From positions 9,662-73,661 of the forward strand of contig CDMY01000802.1 in the NCBI GenBank assembly GCA_001179505.1: a stretch of 64,000 nucleotides of DNA, read 5' to 3'. Below, piece after piece: positions 1 to 13,850 of this stretch. Under the pieces are notes generated by a model. That model ran no database searches, was not told the DNA's origin, and saw only the letters and a list, made by a program, of their open reading frames with translations. The stretch is from Vitrella brassicaformis (lineage: Eukaryota; Sar; Vitrellaceae). The first letter of the stretch is position 1, and every line of letters starts with the position of its first letter. Both the position numbers and the translations under genes were made by a program.

Positions 1-1108
1 GGCGTGATGGATGGTCCTTGACGGCCAAGACAGCTGTGGCCGGCCAGTTTGAGCGGCGTGACTGTTGTGTGAAGAATCTGATGACGGCGCGAAATTAAAA
101 AAACACGTCCGTCTCCGTTCTCGCCAGGGATGTGTGCGTATGTATTTTGCGTGTCGGTTGTTGCACGTGTCGTTGGTGGCCATCCACTGGCATCCAGCAA
201 GATAATGTAGGACGACGAGTCTGACGAATCTGTGTGGCACCGCTCTTCGCCTTGATGAGTGGGGTGTGAGCCGCCATCATAATCAGCTGTACGGCGTCGT
301 CTTTGCAACCCAACACCAACATGAATGACGCCATGGTGAGTGAGTGTGTGGGCGAGACGTGCGGGCAGATAGGCAGGCAGAGATGGATTATCTGCCATCA
401 GTGAGGGGAAAAGGCACCTCCAATGAGGGCAGTCTGCATGCCGTGGCTGCGTTAGGTAGCTTGCAGCAGGGATGGCAGCCGATGAACCACGTCCGCAAGC
501 CAGATTGGTAGATATGGACACATGGACACGCCAGCTGCCACCTGATGACCGTATGGATGCAGTAAGTGCTGCAATGTCACGCCATTACGTGTATCTGTGT
601 GTGTGTGTCAGGCAAGGCACGCACACATGGATGGATTGTTCATTGAATTGAATCCATCCATTCATTCATCCAACCCACCCACCCATCCACCATCCAAAAG
701 AACAGGCTGTCACGCGTGAGTGGATGGATGGATGGATTGCAATGTGAGACGTACAGATCATTGACTGCATGGCATGAAATGTATGGCTCTCCCCTGTCTC
801 ATGCAGTGTATCCTATCAGGTATGCATGTACCGACGTATAAAGGAATGCGCTCGCTCGCCCTCCTTTGTGGCCTCGAGCAAAATCGACAACATAAATCGC
901 TCAAACAAGAGCCTTTATCTGTCCGCCTGTGTGTACACTCACTCAGGGAGGAACATCGATGCCAACACTCCTTGTGTGTTGATGCATGCGTTGATGCGGT
1001 GTTGCAAAACAAAATCAAGACACCTGCCTGCCTTGTCCAATCGCCAATCGCCTATCGCCTATTGCCCATCGACCACCCTGTATCATGCTTTCCCCTCTCT
1101 CGCTCTAA

Positions 1109-1141
<33 letters not shown>

Positions 1142-1477
1142 ATCTCCTTTAGCAGCAGCACAGCTCAAGGGCAAATTCGAACAGATGCACTTGCATCCAT
1201 CCATCGATCCATCGATTCTCCGCCCGCCCGCCCCACCCATCCCAACCCAACCCAACCTAACCATGCATTCATGGAATCGATCATGAGGAATAGATAAATG
1301 AGCGAGTCAGTGAGTGACAAAGAGTATGGATGACACATTGCATTCCATCGCATTCTCTCGTATTGCGTCGCATCAGCGGCACGACGCCATTTGAGCTTTC
1401 AAAGCGCTGCATCCATGACGCACACAGACACACACACCGGCAGGGAAGAGAGAGAGACAGTGATCCCACTCTCTGTG
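1..1477. other. gene-poor left edge, mostly low complexity
   Basis: No gene could be supported here. The stretch holds TGGA/ATCC tetranucleotide runs (about 640-740 and 1195-1265), a (CT)n tract at about 1105-1140, and many TG/CA runs. A minus-strand frame at about 95-334 begins MASFMLVLGCKDDAVQL and could be an exon of a gene extending left of the window, but it shows no recognised domain. The right part is the 3' flank of the GH1 gene. Confidence 0.5.
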
Positions 1478-4110
<2,633 letters not shown>

Positions 4111-4250
4111 CTGGTGAGCTGAACAGCCAAGGGAGAGCCTGAGAGGGATGGACGGAAACGCGGCAGGACACCGGGCAGCGGTCCGAGATTCGCGATTTAC
4201 TGCCGTACAGCGGCGGTTGAGATCTTGGCCGTACAAAGCGGTACTTTTGG

Positions 4251-4297
4251 CTGATCTCTGTGTGTCTGTGTTGACTGCAGGTACACACAGAGATCAG
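4251..4297. repeat. inverted repeat, 14-bp arms
   Basis: Left arm CTGATCTCTGTGTG (4251-4264) is the exact reverse complement of the right arm CACACAGAGATCAG (4284-4297), with a 19-nt loop. It lies about 140-190 bp upstream of the GH1 start codon, so it could be a regulatory palindrome or an RNA hairpin. Confidence 0.75.
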
Positions 4298-4412
4298 CGC
4301 CTCGTCGCCCGCACCGCCCCTGCATGTTCATCCGCCTGGCGGCCATCGATCGGTTCACACCGGTCAATGAGGCGCCCCTGGTGCGAACTCTTCTGTTCGT
4401 CTGGGGCTGCTT

Positions 4413-4468
4413 GCCCACCTTCCCAGCAGTCTTCGCCATAGCCGGTGTGAACCGCTGGGAAGGTGGGC
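4413..4468. repeat. inverted repeat, 15-bp arms
   Basis: Left arm GCCCACCTTCCCAGC (4413-4427) is the exact reverse complement of GCTGGGAAGGTGGGC (4454-4468), with a 26-nt loop. A nested shorter pair (CGGTGTGAA at 4443-4451, TTCACACCG at 4472-4480) overlaps it. Confidence 0.8.
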
Positions 4469-4993
4469 ACCTTCACACCGGAGCTGCTGCAGCAGGAAGA
4501 GGATGGTGTCCTGGAGTGCCGTTGCTGGATAGAGTCATGAATCGTCATGTCCATGGCTCTCGCTCCGACTGTCTTCTCACCGAGACCATCGCCGCCATCT
4601 CTATGCGGCAATGCCTCTCAGCCAGTTGATGTCCGTCTCCCCATGTCAATGGCTGCATTCCGTCTTGCGCTGCGGTGATTTAGTCTCGATACTGGGGCCC
4701 TGATGGGCAACAAGTATGGGCATTGATTAGTGATATGTTGCCTGGTGTTGGGCCGGTGGGCCGGTGGTGATGGGTTGGATGACATGAGGGATTGCATGGT
4801 GTGTGTTGCACAATCAAAGCAAAATCGGCAGAATCGTCTCTGCAGCCACAGTCCGTCTATGCATGTGTGCGCGTATGACGCGAAATGTCTGTACAGACAC
4901 GCAGGGAAAAACCACGCCCACCGTCCTGTCGAACCAAGCAGGCAGGCGGACGCGTGTATACACAAAGGCACACAGTATCGCAATGAGATTCGC

Positions 4994-6421
4994 TCACTGC
5001 TGCCCACTCAGATGCAACACTTCTATCTCGTCAGCCATGAAATCACTCGACCCAGCCAGATGAGCAGTGCCATATTCATTCCTCCTTCCCATGTAATCCT
5101 CAGGCACATGGTCGGTATGAGTGCACTGACAGCAGCTGCGGATGTCGGCAGCTGGCTGTTCATCCTCACCAGGACCGCTACAGCGGCCATCATACAAATA
5201 CAGATGTCCCCCAATATACACTTTCGCATCGATGAGCATACACCCCTCCTCCCTCCCCGCCACCCGCACATTCTGCCAATCACGGCGAATCTCAATCTTT
5301 GTCGGCTTCTTGAAGTGGCCGGCCAGCGAGAACTGCCATACATCACACGGGTAGTAGTGCCAATCGGTGGGGTCATCGGGCTCCCAGATGCCGTCACTGA
5401 TGAAGGCGCCGAACACATACATGTCCTTGCGTATGATAAACACCAGGCCGGTCTTGTCGCCCACACAGCGGAGCAGATTGGCATATGTGGTGCCGTCTCG
5501 CGAGGACCTGACAGACACACAGACAGATGGATACATACATATATATCACATCAGACTGCTGTATTACATGTGTGGGTGGCCTTGCCGACCTACCGATAGA
5601 CAGAACGTAGCCGCTCGTCGCCTTCTATCAGGCCCAGCAGGCCGTAGTACTCCCACACGCCCAGAGAGCTGCCCACGGGCGGAGCCACCTGCACGACAGC
5701 ACCAAGCACACCGCCTGCACAAATGAATCGCTGCTTGCGTGCGTGTCAGTGTGAGTGCGCACCAGTGGCTTGTGTAGCGAGGGAAACAACGATGCCCCCA
5801 CACGCAGATCGCCAACACGCCCCTCCACACTACAGGCAAGCAATCCAGCAAACAATTCATAGAACAGATGGCTGCCTCTGCCGCTCTCTCTTGCTTTTTT
5901 ACTTGGTGATTCTTGCCGAGTCTTGGTGCTTCCGAAGAGGCCTGAGCAGCCTGATCATGGCGTAATTCTTGAGGACGCTGGCAGCCGGGCTGACCACCCT
6001 GCACACACATTCACACAGACACATAGAGAGAGGCAGAATGTGGACAGCGGGACATCTGCCTTGTCTTGCTGACCTGCACGTGGGGCACTCGGTGCTTCCA
6101 TCGGCCTGCTTGATGACACTCACACACTGCAGGTGTTCACACACACACAAACAAACAGACGGACAAACCATGAGTGCATTGTGCGGGATGGTTGTCTTGT
6201 GCTGCGCACTCACATCACTGCAGAGTGAATGGCCTGCATGCATCGTATCAACACACACATCACAAACGAGGGGAAATGCATCGGATCCATCATCCTCCAT
6301 GCACCTGCGAACCATATGTGTCGGTCGGCTCACCGCATCTGCCGAGTGTCATGGGCACGTGGCAGCCCTCAGCCTCCCACTTACAATAGCACACGTCACA
6401 CACCATCTCCACTGACTCCAT
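4994..6421 (-). CDS. RING finger-TLDc domain protein
   Basis: The first exon (start ATG at 6421) encodes MESVEMVCDVCYCKWEAEG and ends in LGRCG. Following exons add GHSLCSD, then CVSVIKQADGSTECPTCR. Together these give a C-x2-C...C-x-H-x2-C-x2-C...C-x2-C RING arrangement, as in ubiquitin E3 ligases. Next comes a basic helical stretch (VLKNYAMIRLLRPLRKHQDS), then the TLDc domain: VWEYYGLLGL, VYRSSRDGTTYANLL, LVFIIRKDMYVFGAFIS, the FSLAGHF block, and FMADEIEVLHL near the stop at 4994. The SSRDG block is the canonical TLDc form; most neighbours have TSVHG instead. No signal peptide is seen, so it is probably intracellular. The join between the RING part and the TLDc part (5690-5905) is ambiguous: one reading needs a small middle exon at about 5765-5830. 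Two adjacent genes therefore remain possible, but no independent start was found for the TLDc part. Confidence 0.7.
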
Positions 6422-6452
6422 CTTCGGACCATCGCTCCGTTCGAGCTTAGAG

Positions 6453-6535
6453 CACCTTTGCCATAAAGCCTTCAGGGGGAGGAGGTGGTGGAGCTGGTCA
6501 GGAAGGACAAGTACGTCTTCGGCGCCGTACACAAC
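6453..6535 (+). pseudogene. TLDc gene fragment (remnant)
   Basis: The plus strand reads VVELVRKDKYVFGAVH at about 6486-6535, matching the core TLDc block (VVRKDKYVFGAF) of the neighbouring genes. It is opposite in orientation to the intact gene that starts at 6421. Neither the preceding HGTTYGDLL block nor the following FSLAGHF block is present. I read it as a relic of a duplicated or inverted TLDc gene that overlaps the promoter or leader of the RING-TLDc gene. Confidence 0.55.
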
Positions 6536-7136
6536 ACACACACGTTGTCATCGATTGGTGTCTTCCTTACTGGGAGGGGACCACACACACAACTGATTGA
6601 GGTGGGGGGAGGGATGTATGATTCGAATGGCGTATATATCTCTGTTCGCTCCATATGTGGGGCGAGTGTATGATTGATCGAATTAATGGCTAATACATAG
6701 GTTTGTCTGACTGACATGGATCAACGCCTGCTGGCGCGACTGATTAGGTGTGCTGTGCTTGCTTTGTCGCCAGCAGCCAGCCTCACTCGTGTGTGGTGTC
6801 GGTGCGGATGTGCGTATGTGTGTGTACGACGAACGTTGGTGGGGGCGTTTGGTTTGTGAATTGCAGCTGGTGCAAGGCATCGGGTCAAGAAAATGTGCAG
6901 CTGTTGTCCCTCTGTTTATGAAGCCGCATGAACACCGCCATCTACTTCATACACACAAACACAACAAGGCGAGGAGGCAAGCAGGCTTATCAGAAAAAAA
7001 GTAAACACACAGCGAACAAGTTAGTGTCATGCAGGCCAGGCCTAGTTCACCGACGCACACACATAATCACAGAAAGACATCAGGGCAGGACAACGACAAT
7101 TGCAGACACACATGCAGACACAGCCATTCATTCAGT

Positions 7137-7305
7137 ACAGTCAGTCCAGCCGCCACAGACACACACACTCACTGATTAACAAACAAACAGACAGACAAAC
7201 AAACAAACAAATACCCACATTGGGGCACCAGCAGTGTGCCGGGAAACCACTCGACAGACAGAGAGGCAGACACGTAGAGAGAGGGCGGCAGATGTATCAC
7301 TGCCT
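7137..7305 (+). repeat. TLDc 3'-flank repeat module, copy 1
   Basis: In order: a CAGTCAGTCCAGCC block, a CACTGATTAACAAAC block, GGGGCACCAGCAGTGTGCC (about 7223-7241) and CGGCAGATGTATCACTGCCT (7286-7305). The last two lie just beyond the stop of the minus-strand TLDc gene at 7361, so they are its 3' UTR or flank. Similar blocks recur at 24.0, 24.5, 44.1, 48.2 and 48.6 kb. Confidence 0.7.
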
Positions 7306-7360
7306 GCCTCTAGATGTACAGCAAGATAGAGGGAAAAGGCAAATCCGCCCCCCTCCTCCT

Positions 7361-8207
7361 CTACCCAATCACATGCAGCACCTCTATATCGTCGGCCATG
7401 AACTCCATCGACCCGCCCAGAAAGGCAGTGCCATTCTCATTCTTCACTCCCGTGTAGCCCTCAGGCACATCACTGCCGGTAGTGTAGTGACGGCAGCTGC
7501 GGATGTCGGCAGCAGCAGACCGGCCATCGCCACCATAGCCCATGGCAAGTGAGAAACGTCCCCCGATCCACACTCTCGCACCATACACGGCCCCTCTCCT
7601 TTCCGCCACCCGCACGATCTGCCCCCCTCCGTAGAGGTTGATCTTGGTCGGCTGGGGGAAGTGGCCGGCCAGCGAGAAGAGCCACACATCACTCTCGTAC
7701 TCGCGGCGGTCGGTGGGATAGTCGTCGGACAGCAAAAGGCGGTCACTGATGAAGGCGCCGAACACATAATTGTCCTTACGAATGATGAACACGAGAGGCT
7801 CCGCGTCACCCACACGGACAAGCACTTTGCGCCAGGCCGTCCCGTGTGCAGCCGTCCTACACACAACACACAAATGGAGAATCATCTGCCAGCCGACGGC
7901 ACATCAGGGCATGATGTGTGTCTACCAGTAGAGTGGGGTGAGTTTTGTTGTGGCGTTGCCCAGCACCCCGAGCTCCCCCTCTTGGACCAGCAGGCCGACC
8001 AGCCCCTCATACTCCGACGCAGACAGCGAAGTGCCCTCGGGCGGGGTCACCTGCAGGCCACGCAAGTGGACCTGAACACACGAGTCAGCCAGCACACCAA
8101 AAGCATCAAATGGAGTGGATGGGTGCACCGCGTCCTTGTGTCCACACCTGTTGTGCCTCCGCCACGCAAAGAACCGTCAACAGACCAGCCACAGCCCGAA
8201 TAAACAT
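7361..8207 (-). CDS. secreted TLDc domain protein
   Basis: Three exons. Exon 1 (about 8148-8207) encodes a signal peptide, MFIRAVAGLLTVLCVAEAQQ. Exon 2 (about 7925-8075) encodes VHLRGLQVTPPEGTSLSASE and a GLVGLL block. Exon 3 (to the stop at 7361) encodes the TLDc core: VFIIRKDNYVFGAFIS, SDVWLFSLAGHFPQPTKI, AAADIRSCRHYT and FMADDIEVLHVIG. TLDc folds are known from OXR1 and NCOA7 as intracellular stress and V-ATPase partners, so a secreted form is unusual. Exon 2 differs from relatives in having an extra VQEGELGV insertion, and the residue before the splice is Trp (LYW) where paralogues have Arg (LYR). The signal peptide nearly matches that of the plus-strand gene at 22777, indicating a shared ancestor. 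Confidence 0.8.
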
Positions 8208-8303
8208 CGCGATTGTGAACAACAAGGGAGAGGGGAAGAGAAGAGAGGAGAGATCCAAACTAGCTCACGATAAGACAGGATGTGACGAACGAGGCTCACA
8301 CAC

Positions 8304-8314
8304 CGATTGGGTCA
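8304..8314 (-). promoter_or_regulatory. TGACCCAATCG (CCAAT-like) element of the TLDc promoter
   Basis: On the coding strand this reads TGACCCAATCG, about 97 bp upstream of the start at 8207. The same 11-mer precedes the TLDc genes starting at 22777 (22677-22687) and 31603 (31771-31781) in the same relative orientation. Confidence 0.55.
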
Positions 8315-8335
8315 GGTTCCCAAAAAGACCTATCC

Positions 8336-8362
8336 CGTGCAAGGACTGCGCTCTAACTCACT
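8336..8362 (-). promoter_or_regulatory. 27-bp block shared with the promoter of the TLDc gene at 22777
   Basis: Identical over 27 bp to 22625-22651 in the corresponding orientation (its core on the coding strand is GAGTTAGAGCGCAGTCC). In both genes it lies about 125-155 bp upstream of the start codon and next to the TGACCCAATCG motif. Conservation here suggests a promoter element, although recent duplication could also explain it. Confidence 0.6.
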
Positions 8363-8697
8363 GCTTCCTGTGAGCTCGCATAGATCTGCGACGTGAGGGA
8401 ATCCCCTCTGCTGTGGAGAGCAAGATGCCATCAGCTGATAGATCACATCAGTAGAGGTGGGCAGCAGCAGGACTGGATACATACGTACACCGTCCGTGTG
8501 TTGGCTCCATCTATCTGCTGCCTGCCTGCCTGGGTCGTCTTGTGTTGTGTGTGTGCAGACCGGCTGAGAGCTGACTAGCAGCAATCTGGCGCAGTGAGCG
8601 CAGAGAGAATGTGATGCATGATTTCTATCTCAATGTGGATCTGTTGTCTGGATGTTTGAATCTCTGTGTGTGTGTGTGGGCGGCAGTCAGGTGGACG

Positions 8698-10470
8698 ATG
8701 GGCAATCAGCTGCTGAAGAACTATGACGTCCAAGATGAGCAGAGGGAGGGCGGACGATTCGTCAAGTGGAAAGTAAGGAGGCCTCTGTCAGCATCGAAGA
8801 CGCGACGCACACCTCTCTCTCCCTCTCTGTGTGTGTGTGCGTTCTCAGTTGGTGCAGGGCACCCACAAGGAGCGGCAGTCCCAATCTATCACATGCTTCG
8901 TATTCGAGAAGAAACTGGCAGACAAGTCAGACCCACCCATCGACTCACCGACTCACACAGGGAAAGAGAGAGAGGATGGGTATCCATCCATGTGCACATG
9001 TGTGTGCAGGTTGGACAAGTCGCTGCGCGAGTCCCTGTTTGAGGTTCTGCGCAACGATGCCGTCAAGCTGCAGAGGCTGAGGCACCCAAATGTGCTCTGC
9101 GTCATCGGTACGTCAGCCAGGCAGGCAGTGGGTCCCATTCCCTTTTGCGCGCTGGCGCATTGGCCGTCCTCTCCCTCCCTCTGTGTGTGTGTGTGTGTGT
9201 GTGTATGGTTTATGTGTCGGTCGACAGAGGCGTTGAGTGAGGATAGGGCGTCCGTTGCCTTCGCCACCAAGCCGGTCGAGTGCACGCTCAACACGCTGCT
9301 CAACCAGGATGTTGGTACGGACGAACAGACATACACACACGGGGGACATTGGTGGACGTATGTATCGTTGATGTCAGTATTGTCGCCATTGGAGCTGAAG
9401 ATGGGCCTGTTCGACCTGGCGGAGGCCATCGCATTCCTCCACAACGTACCCACCCACATAAACATAGACACACATACACACACATCTGATGTCCGCATCT
9501 CTCTCTCTCTCTCTTCTTGTGTGTGTGTGTGTGTGAACGTAAAGGACGCCAAGCTGTGTCATTTGGCGCTGTCGCCCTTCACTGTGTTTGTCGACAAGAG
9601 CGGCAAGTGGTTCCTCGGCGGAATGGTACGCCTGTACGTGGGTGTGTGGACTGGTGGAAGCACACACAGTCGCGTGTGTCGATGTGCAGGCGTATTCTCG
9701 GCCACTGACGGGCCAGAGCCTGATGGACTGCGACTACACCTGGATGAACAACACGTACGCAGCAGACACATATACACACACAGAGAGAGTAGGAGAGAGA
9801 CAGTGTATGTGTTCACAGGACGGACCCCTCCTCGTTCTCACTCGACCCACCTATACAGTGAGAAATAACACACAATGGATGCGTCACATGACATGCGTAT
9901 GAGTGTGTGGCTGTGTGGTTGTGTGATGTGTCAGGTATGCGGCCCCCGAGATGACGGCCACACTGCCGGGCAAGTGCTCGCCCAAGAGCGACATCTTCTC
10001 ACTCGGTAGGTGCCTTCAGCACACACGCACACACAGAGACAGAGGGAGGCGCGCATATGGATGGATGTGTGTGTCGGTGGGTCACGTCACCAGCGTTGGT
10101 TGCGTATGAGTGTTTCACGCGTCGGTCGCTCATCCAGTGCGCACCCAACGACAGACAGGGACACAGCGCACAAGTATGCCCTGGAGGGAGGAAGTTCTCT
10201 GCCTGCTTTTCGCTGCATCTCTGTGTGTTTGGTTGGATGTGTGCAGTGTCGTTCGTTGCTGCCGTTGCGGGCCAACACCGTGCCGAGCGACATGCAGTCC
10301 ATCCTCTCAAGTACTCGAGTGCTCTGCATACACACCATCCACACACTGAAGTGTGTGCCACACACTGGTCGGTTGGTTGGGTGGGTGCAGGTATGCTCCA
10401 CCCGTCGCCCGAGATGCGGACCGACATCAACGCATTCACACAGAGCGAATTCTTCCAAGACGTAGGCACA

Positions 10471-10505
<35 letters not shown>

Positions 10506-11302
10506 GAAGAGGCACATCAACAGAAATGGGCTCTGTGTGTACGTGTGTGTGTGTGCGTAGATAACGATCCGTGCGCTGCGGTTTCTGTCGACACTGAGGG
10601 AGAAGGAGGACGCTCAGAAGGTACGTCGGTCGGCTACTCTGTGCCGTTCATGTGCAGCCCATGTGCGTCTGTGTGCGTCTGTGTAGGTGCATTTCCTCCG
10701 AGGCCTGACGAAGCTCCTGGAGACTTCTGCCGAGATGAACGACGAACGGCTGCTCACGTGAGTGATCCACACACAGACAGTACAGTACAGACAGACAGAC
10801 AGACAATGAGCCCATCCATATGTGAGATGGTATTGTGTTCCCACGTGCAGGCATCGTGTGTTATACCCTTTGCTGGACAACCTGGCCAGCCCCGAGCTGT
10901 ACCAGTACATCCTACCCAACATCTTCTGTGTCCTCCACAAAGTAAGACAGACCCCCTCCCTCCCTCCGGCGCCTCTCTCTCTATGAGCGCATCTCTCTCT
11001 CTCTCTCTTTGTGTGTGTGTGTGTGTGTGTGCAGATCAAGATCGACCAGTCCAGCTTTGTCAACAGCGTGTGGCCCTCCCTGGCCCCGCTGCTGGTGTCC
11101 AAGGAGATGAGCATCGACGCCGTCATCATGCTGGTCGAGCAGCTCGAGTACCTCATCGGCATGGCCAGTGAGAGTATCGTGCAGAACGACATTCTCCCCT
11201 TTGTGCTCAAGTGCCTCGAGCTGCACGTAGGCCTGACAGAGGGAGGGAGGGAGGGGACATAGAAGGGGGCGAATGGATGGATGGATGGATGGATGGACCT
11301 CC

Positions 11303-11337
<35 letters not shown>

Positions 11338-11483
11338 TGTGTGTCATCAGGAGCCGTCGATCCACCTGCCGTGCATCCAGAAGCTGCCCTTCCTCAGCAA
11401 GAAGTTCCCCTACACACAGATGAAGGCATCAGTGCTGCCCAGGATCGTCCAGCTCGTCCTCACCACCAGTAAGTGGACAGCCA

Positions 11484-11523
<40 letters not shown>

Positions 11524-12392
11524 AGGGGAGGGGGGGCGGCAAACGGCAGACACGGAGACAATGGTGTGTGTGTGTGTGTGTATGTATTGGTTGGTGTGTA
11601 GGCACGTTGAAGGTGCGTGTGCAGGCGCTGATGTGCATCAACGAGCTCTTCACGCTCTTCGACCGCACCACCATCAGCGACCAGATTCTGCACGTCCTCG
11701 AAAAGGTCCCATACACTCAATGTCTCTGTTTGTGTGCGCGTGTGGATGCATTTGATTGTGCAGCACAATGTCCGTTGCTCTCTCTGTGTGTCGACTCGAC
11801 AGGTGTCCAAGCTGGACCGTTCTCCGCCCGTCTGTATGTGTGTGCTCGGCTGCGCCGACGCGCTCTCCAAGTACCTCGGCGCTAAGGTACACCACATCCC
11901 CCGCCACACGCGCACACACACACACAGGCGCATGTGTGTGGTTTGGGGGTTGGGGTTGTCAGATGACGGCCGAGCGGCTGCTGCCATTGGTGCTGCCGTA
12001 TCTTGCTGAGGAGACCTTGACAAGCGAGCAGTTCACCACGCAGCTCAACGTGGTCAAGAAGCTCATCCAGAGGGTCGGTGCGCAGGGGTGCAGTGGAGGC
12101 ACTGCACCGGATGAGTGGATGGAGGCCAAATATGTATTATGTATGTGTGTGTGTGCAAAGGTTGAGGAGCACAGGCAAAAGGACTACAAGCGCGCCTCTG
12201 TAAGCAGCAGGCCAGCACCACACCCTCCTTCCCTCCCTCCCTCTACATCTGTGTGTGGACGTGTTGATGCGCTGGCTGCCAATCAGGAGAACGAGAAGGC
12301 TGTGAGCCAGGCCCTGGGCGGCAGCGACAGCAAAGACGGTACACATACACACGCACACACATACAGATGGGTGTGCACACAGAACAGACACA

Positions 12393-12424
<32 letters not shown>

Positions 12425-13550
12425 TGTGGATTGATAACTATAGTGACGACAAGCTTTGAGTCGTTGCTGCTCAACGGGCCCACAACCACACCATCAGCAG
12501 CATCAAGGCCGCCACCCCCGCCAGCAGCAACAGCTGCGGCGGCAAGGTGAGCACACAGAGGGGGAATGAGGGGAGGGGGGGGATGGGTCGGTGTGCACCT
12601 GTGTGTGCGTGTGTGTCTGTGCAGGCGTGTGGGTGTTGACGACAACCCCTTCTCGCTCAAACCTGCACCACCCGCGCCACCCATCACCGCAGGAGGTGTG
12701 TGCAGAACCACTGCACACAATGGACGGATGGATGGATGGATGTGTTTGTACAGGTGGAGGCGGCAGGAGGGGTGGTGGTGGTGGTGATGGTCTGTTGGAC
12801 CTCTTCGACACCACACAGACAATAGCGTCACGCACACAACAGCAGGGGTACCACACACAGACACACAGACACACAGACACACAGACACACAGAGATGGAG
12901 GGAGGGAGGGCGGGAGGGAGGGCGCGTTCGTGCTGCGTGAGCTCAGGTCGCTGATGGATCTGGCCGACCTGCTGTCTGCCCCCTCCGGCCCCTCCAAACA
13001 GCCACACATGCCGCCAATGCCTCCACCACCCTCCATGCACACAGGCATGTGTCCTGCCTCTCTGTCGGTCTGCACACACAGTGAATGTGTGTGTTTGTGT
13101 GTGTGCGTGTGCAGGCACGTTGCTGAACTTTGGCCCTTCCTCTTCGCCCACGGCCGCGCTGGCACCCATGACGAGCCTCACCCAACAGCAGCGGAGCTCA
13201 CCCACACATACGAGCGACCCATTCGCAGAACTGGTAGGTCTGCACCCAGCCCCCAATACACACACACACACACAGCGGGAGAGAGACCACCGCGCACAGG
13301 TGTCTCTGTGTCTCTGTGTCTGTGTGGGTGTGTGTCGTGTGTGCAGGCGGCCAGCCGCTCCTCCCCCCTCCCGCCAATGCCAGCCACGCTTCCCCCACAC
13401 GGCATCCACGGCAGCGCATTCCTTCCCCCATCGCCACCAACCACCATGCAGCCGTCACATCAGCAGAGCGGTGGTGGTGGAGGTGGGTTTTCGTTTGTGC
13501 AGCAGGACAAGCGGAAGGAGGACCCCTTCAAGGACATATTGAAGTTTTGA
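8698..13550 (+). CDS. SCYL2: SCYL2-like pseudokinase with HEAT-repeat region
   Basis: Start ATG at 8698 (MGNQLLKNYDVQDEQREGG). Exons join into a kinase-like N-terminal half (FVFEKKLADK, LRHPNVLCVI, FDLAEAIAFLHN, LCHLALSPFTVFVDKSGKWF, YAAPEMTA, SPKSDIFSLG). The HRD catalytic Asp and the DFG motif are replaced (HLALSP, LGGM), so it should be catalytically dead, as in the Scy1-like family. A helical HEAT-like half follows (FLRGLTKLLE, VLYPLLDNLASPELYQ, DAVIMLVEQLEYLIGMA, LPCIQKLPFLSKKF, LVLPYLAEETLT). The tail is Pro/Ser/Gln-rich and contains DLLDLF, DPFAELA and DPFKDILKF, which resemble clathrin/AP2-binding motifs. In other eukaryotes SCYL2 acts in clathrin-coated vesicle traffic. About 20 introns; several have (CA)n(GA)n starts and (CT)n(TG)n ends. 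Full-length, no break seen. Confidence 0.88.
9446..9544 (+). other. example intron with complementary (CA)n and (TG)n ends
   Basis: Intron of the SCYL2-like gene: GT at 9446, a CA-rich tract in the first half, then (CT)n at about 9499-9514 and (TG)n at about 9519-9534 before the AG at 9543-9544. Sister examples are 10462-10560, 11469-11601 and 12339-12443. Confidence 0.7.
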
Positions 13551-13850
13551 CTGACAGACACGTGTGTGGTGTTTAGATGGGTGTAGAGGGCGGTGTGGGG
13601 TGGGTGTACAGGCTGTCAGACAGGCAGACACGCGAGACACCGAGATGCAGAGAGACGTCGTCTGTCGTATAGCTAATCCACACACACGTGGCGTCGATAG
13701 AGACACACACACACACAGACATACATACATACATACACATGCACACGAACGAACCGATCTATCATATCAGGTATCAACAACCCAACCCCAGCAAGGCAGC
13801 AAACAGCCCCTCTCATCCACCCCACAGAACACACACCACACACACCCAAG

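Larger units (their letters stand above)
4111..4993. other. intergenic region with two inverted repeats
   Basis: Lies between the start of the GH1 gene and the stop of the RING-TLDc gene, both on the minus strand, so it combines the GH1 promoter with the 3' flank of the neighbour. It contains two hairpin-forming inverted repeats, listed separately. No coding frame with family support was seen. Confidence 0.5.
6422..7360. other. intergenic, with a TLDc remnant and repeat module
   Basis: Separates two minus-strand TLDc genes. It contains a plus-strand TLDc fragment (listed separately), plain sequence, and from about 7137 the 3' flanking repeat module shared by several TLDc paralogues. Confidence 0.5.
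8208..8697. promoter_or_regulatory. divergent promoter region between a TLDc gene (-) and the SCYL2-like gene (+)
   Basis: The minus-strand half contains the two conserved TLDc promoter blocks. The plus-strand half ends with a TG-rich stretch and GTCAG at about 8686-8690, just before the SCYL2-like ATG, so there may be a 5' UTR intron. No other coding signal was seen. Confidence 0.5.

Noticed and set aside
774-1286. Plus-strand open frame of 170 codons in the left edge
   Set aside because: The frame is made of CA/CT low-complexity sequence with Leu-Ser repeats, and no homology-like block or splice-consistent neighbour was found.
10353-11171. Long plus-strand frame of 272 codons inside the SCYL2-like gene
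   Set aside because: It reads through introns and in the wrong frame for exons; the protein is mostly TH/CV repeats from microsatellites.
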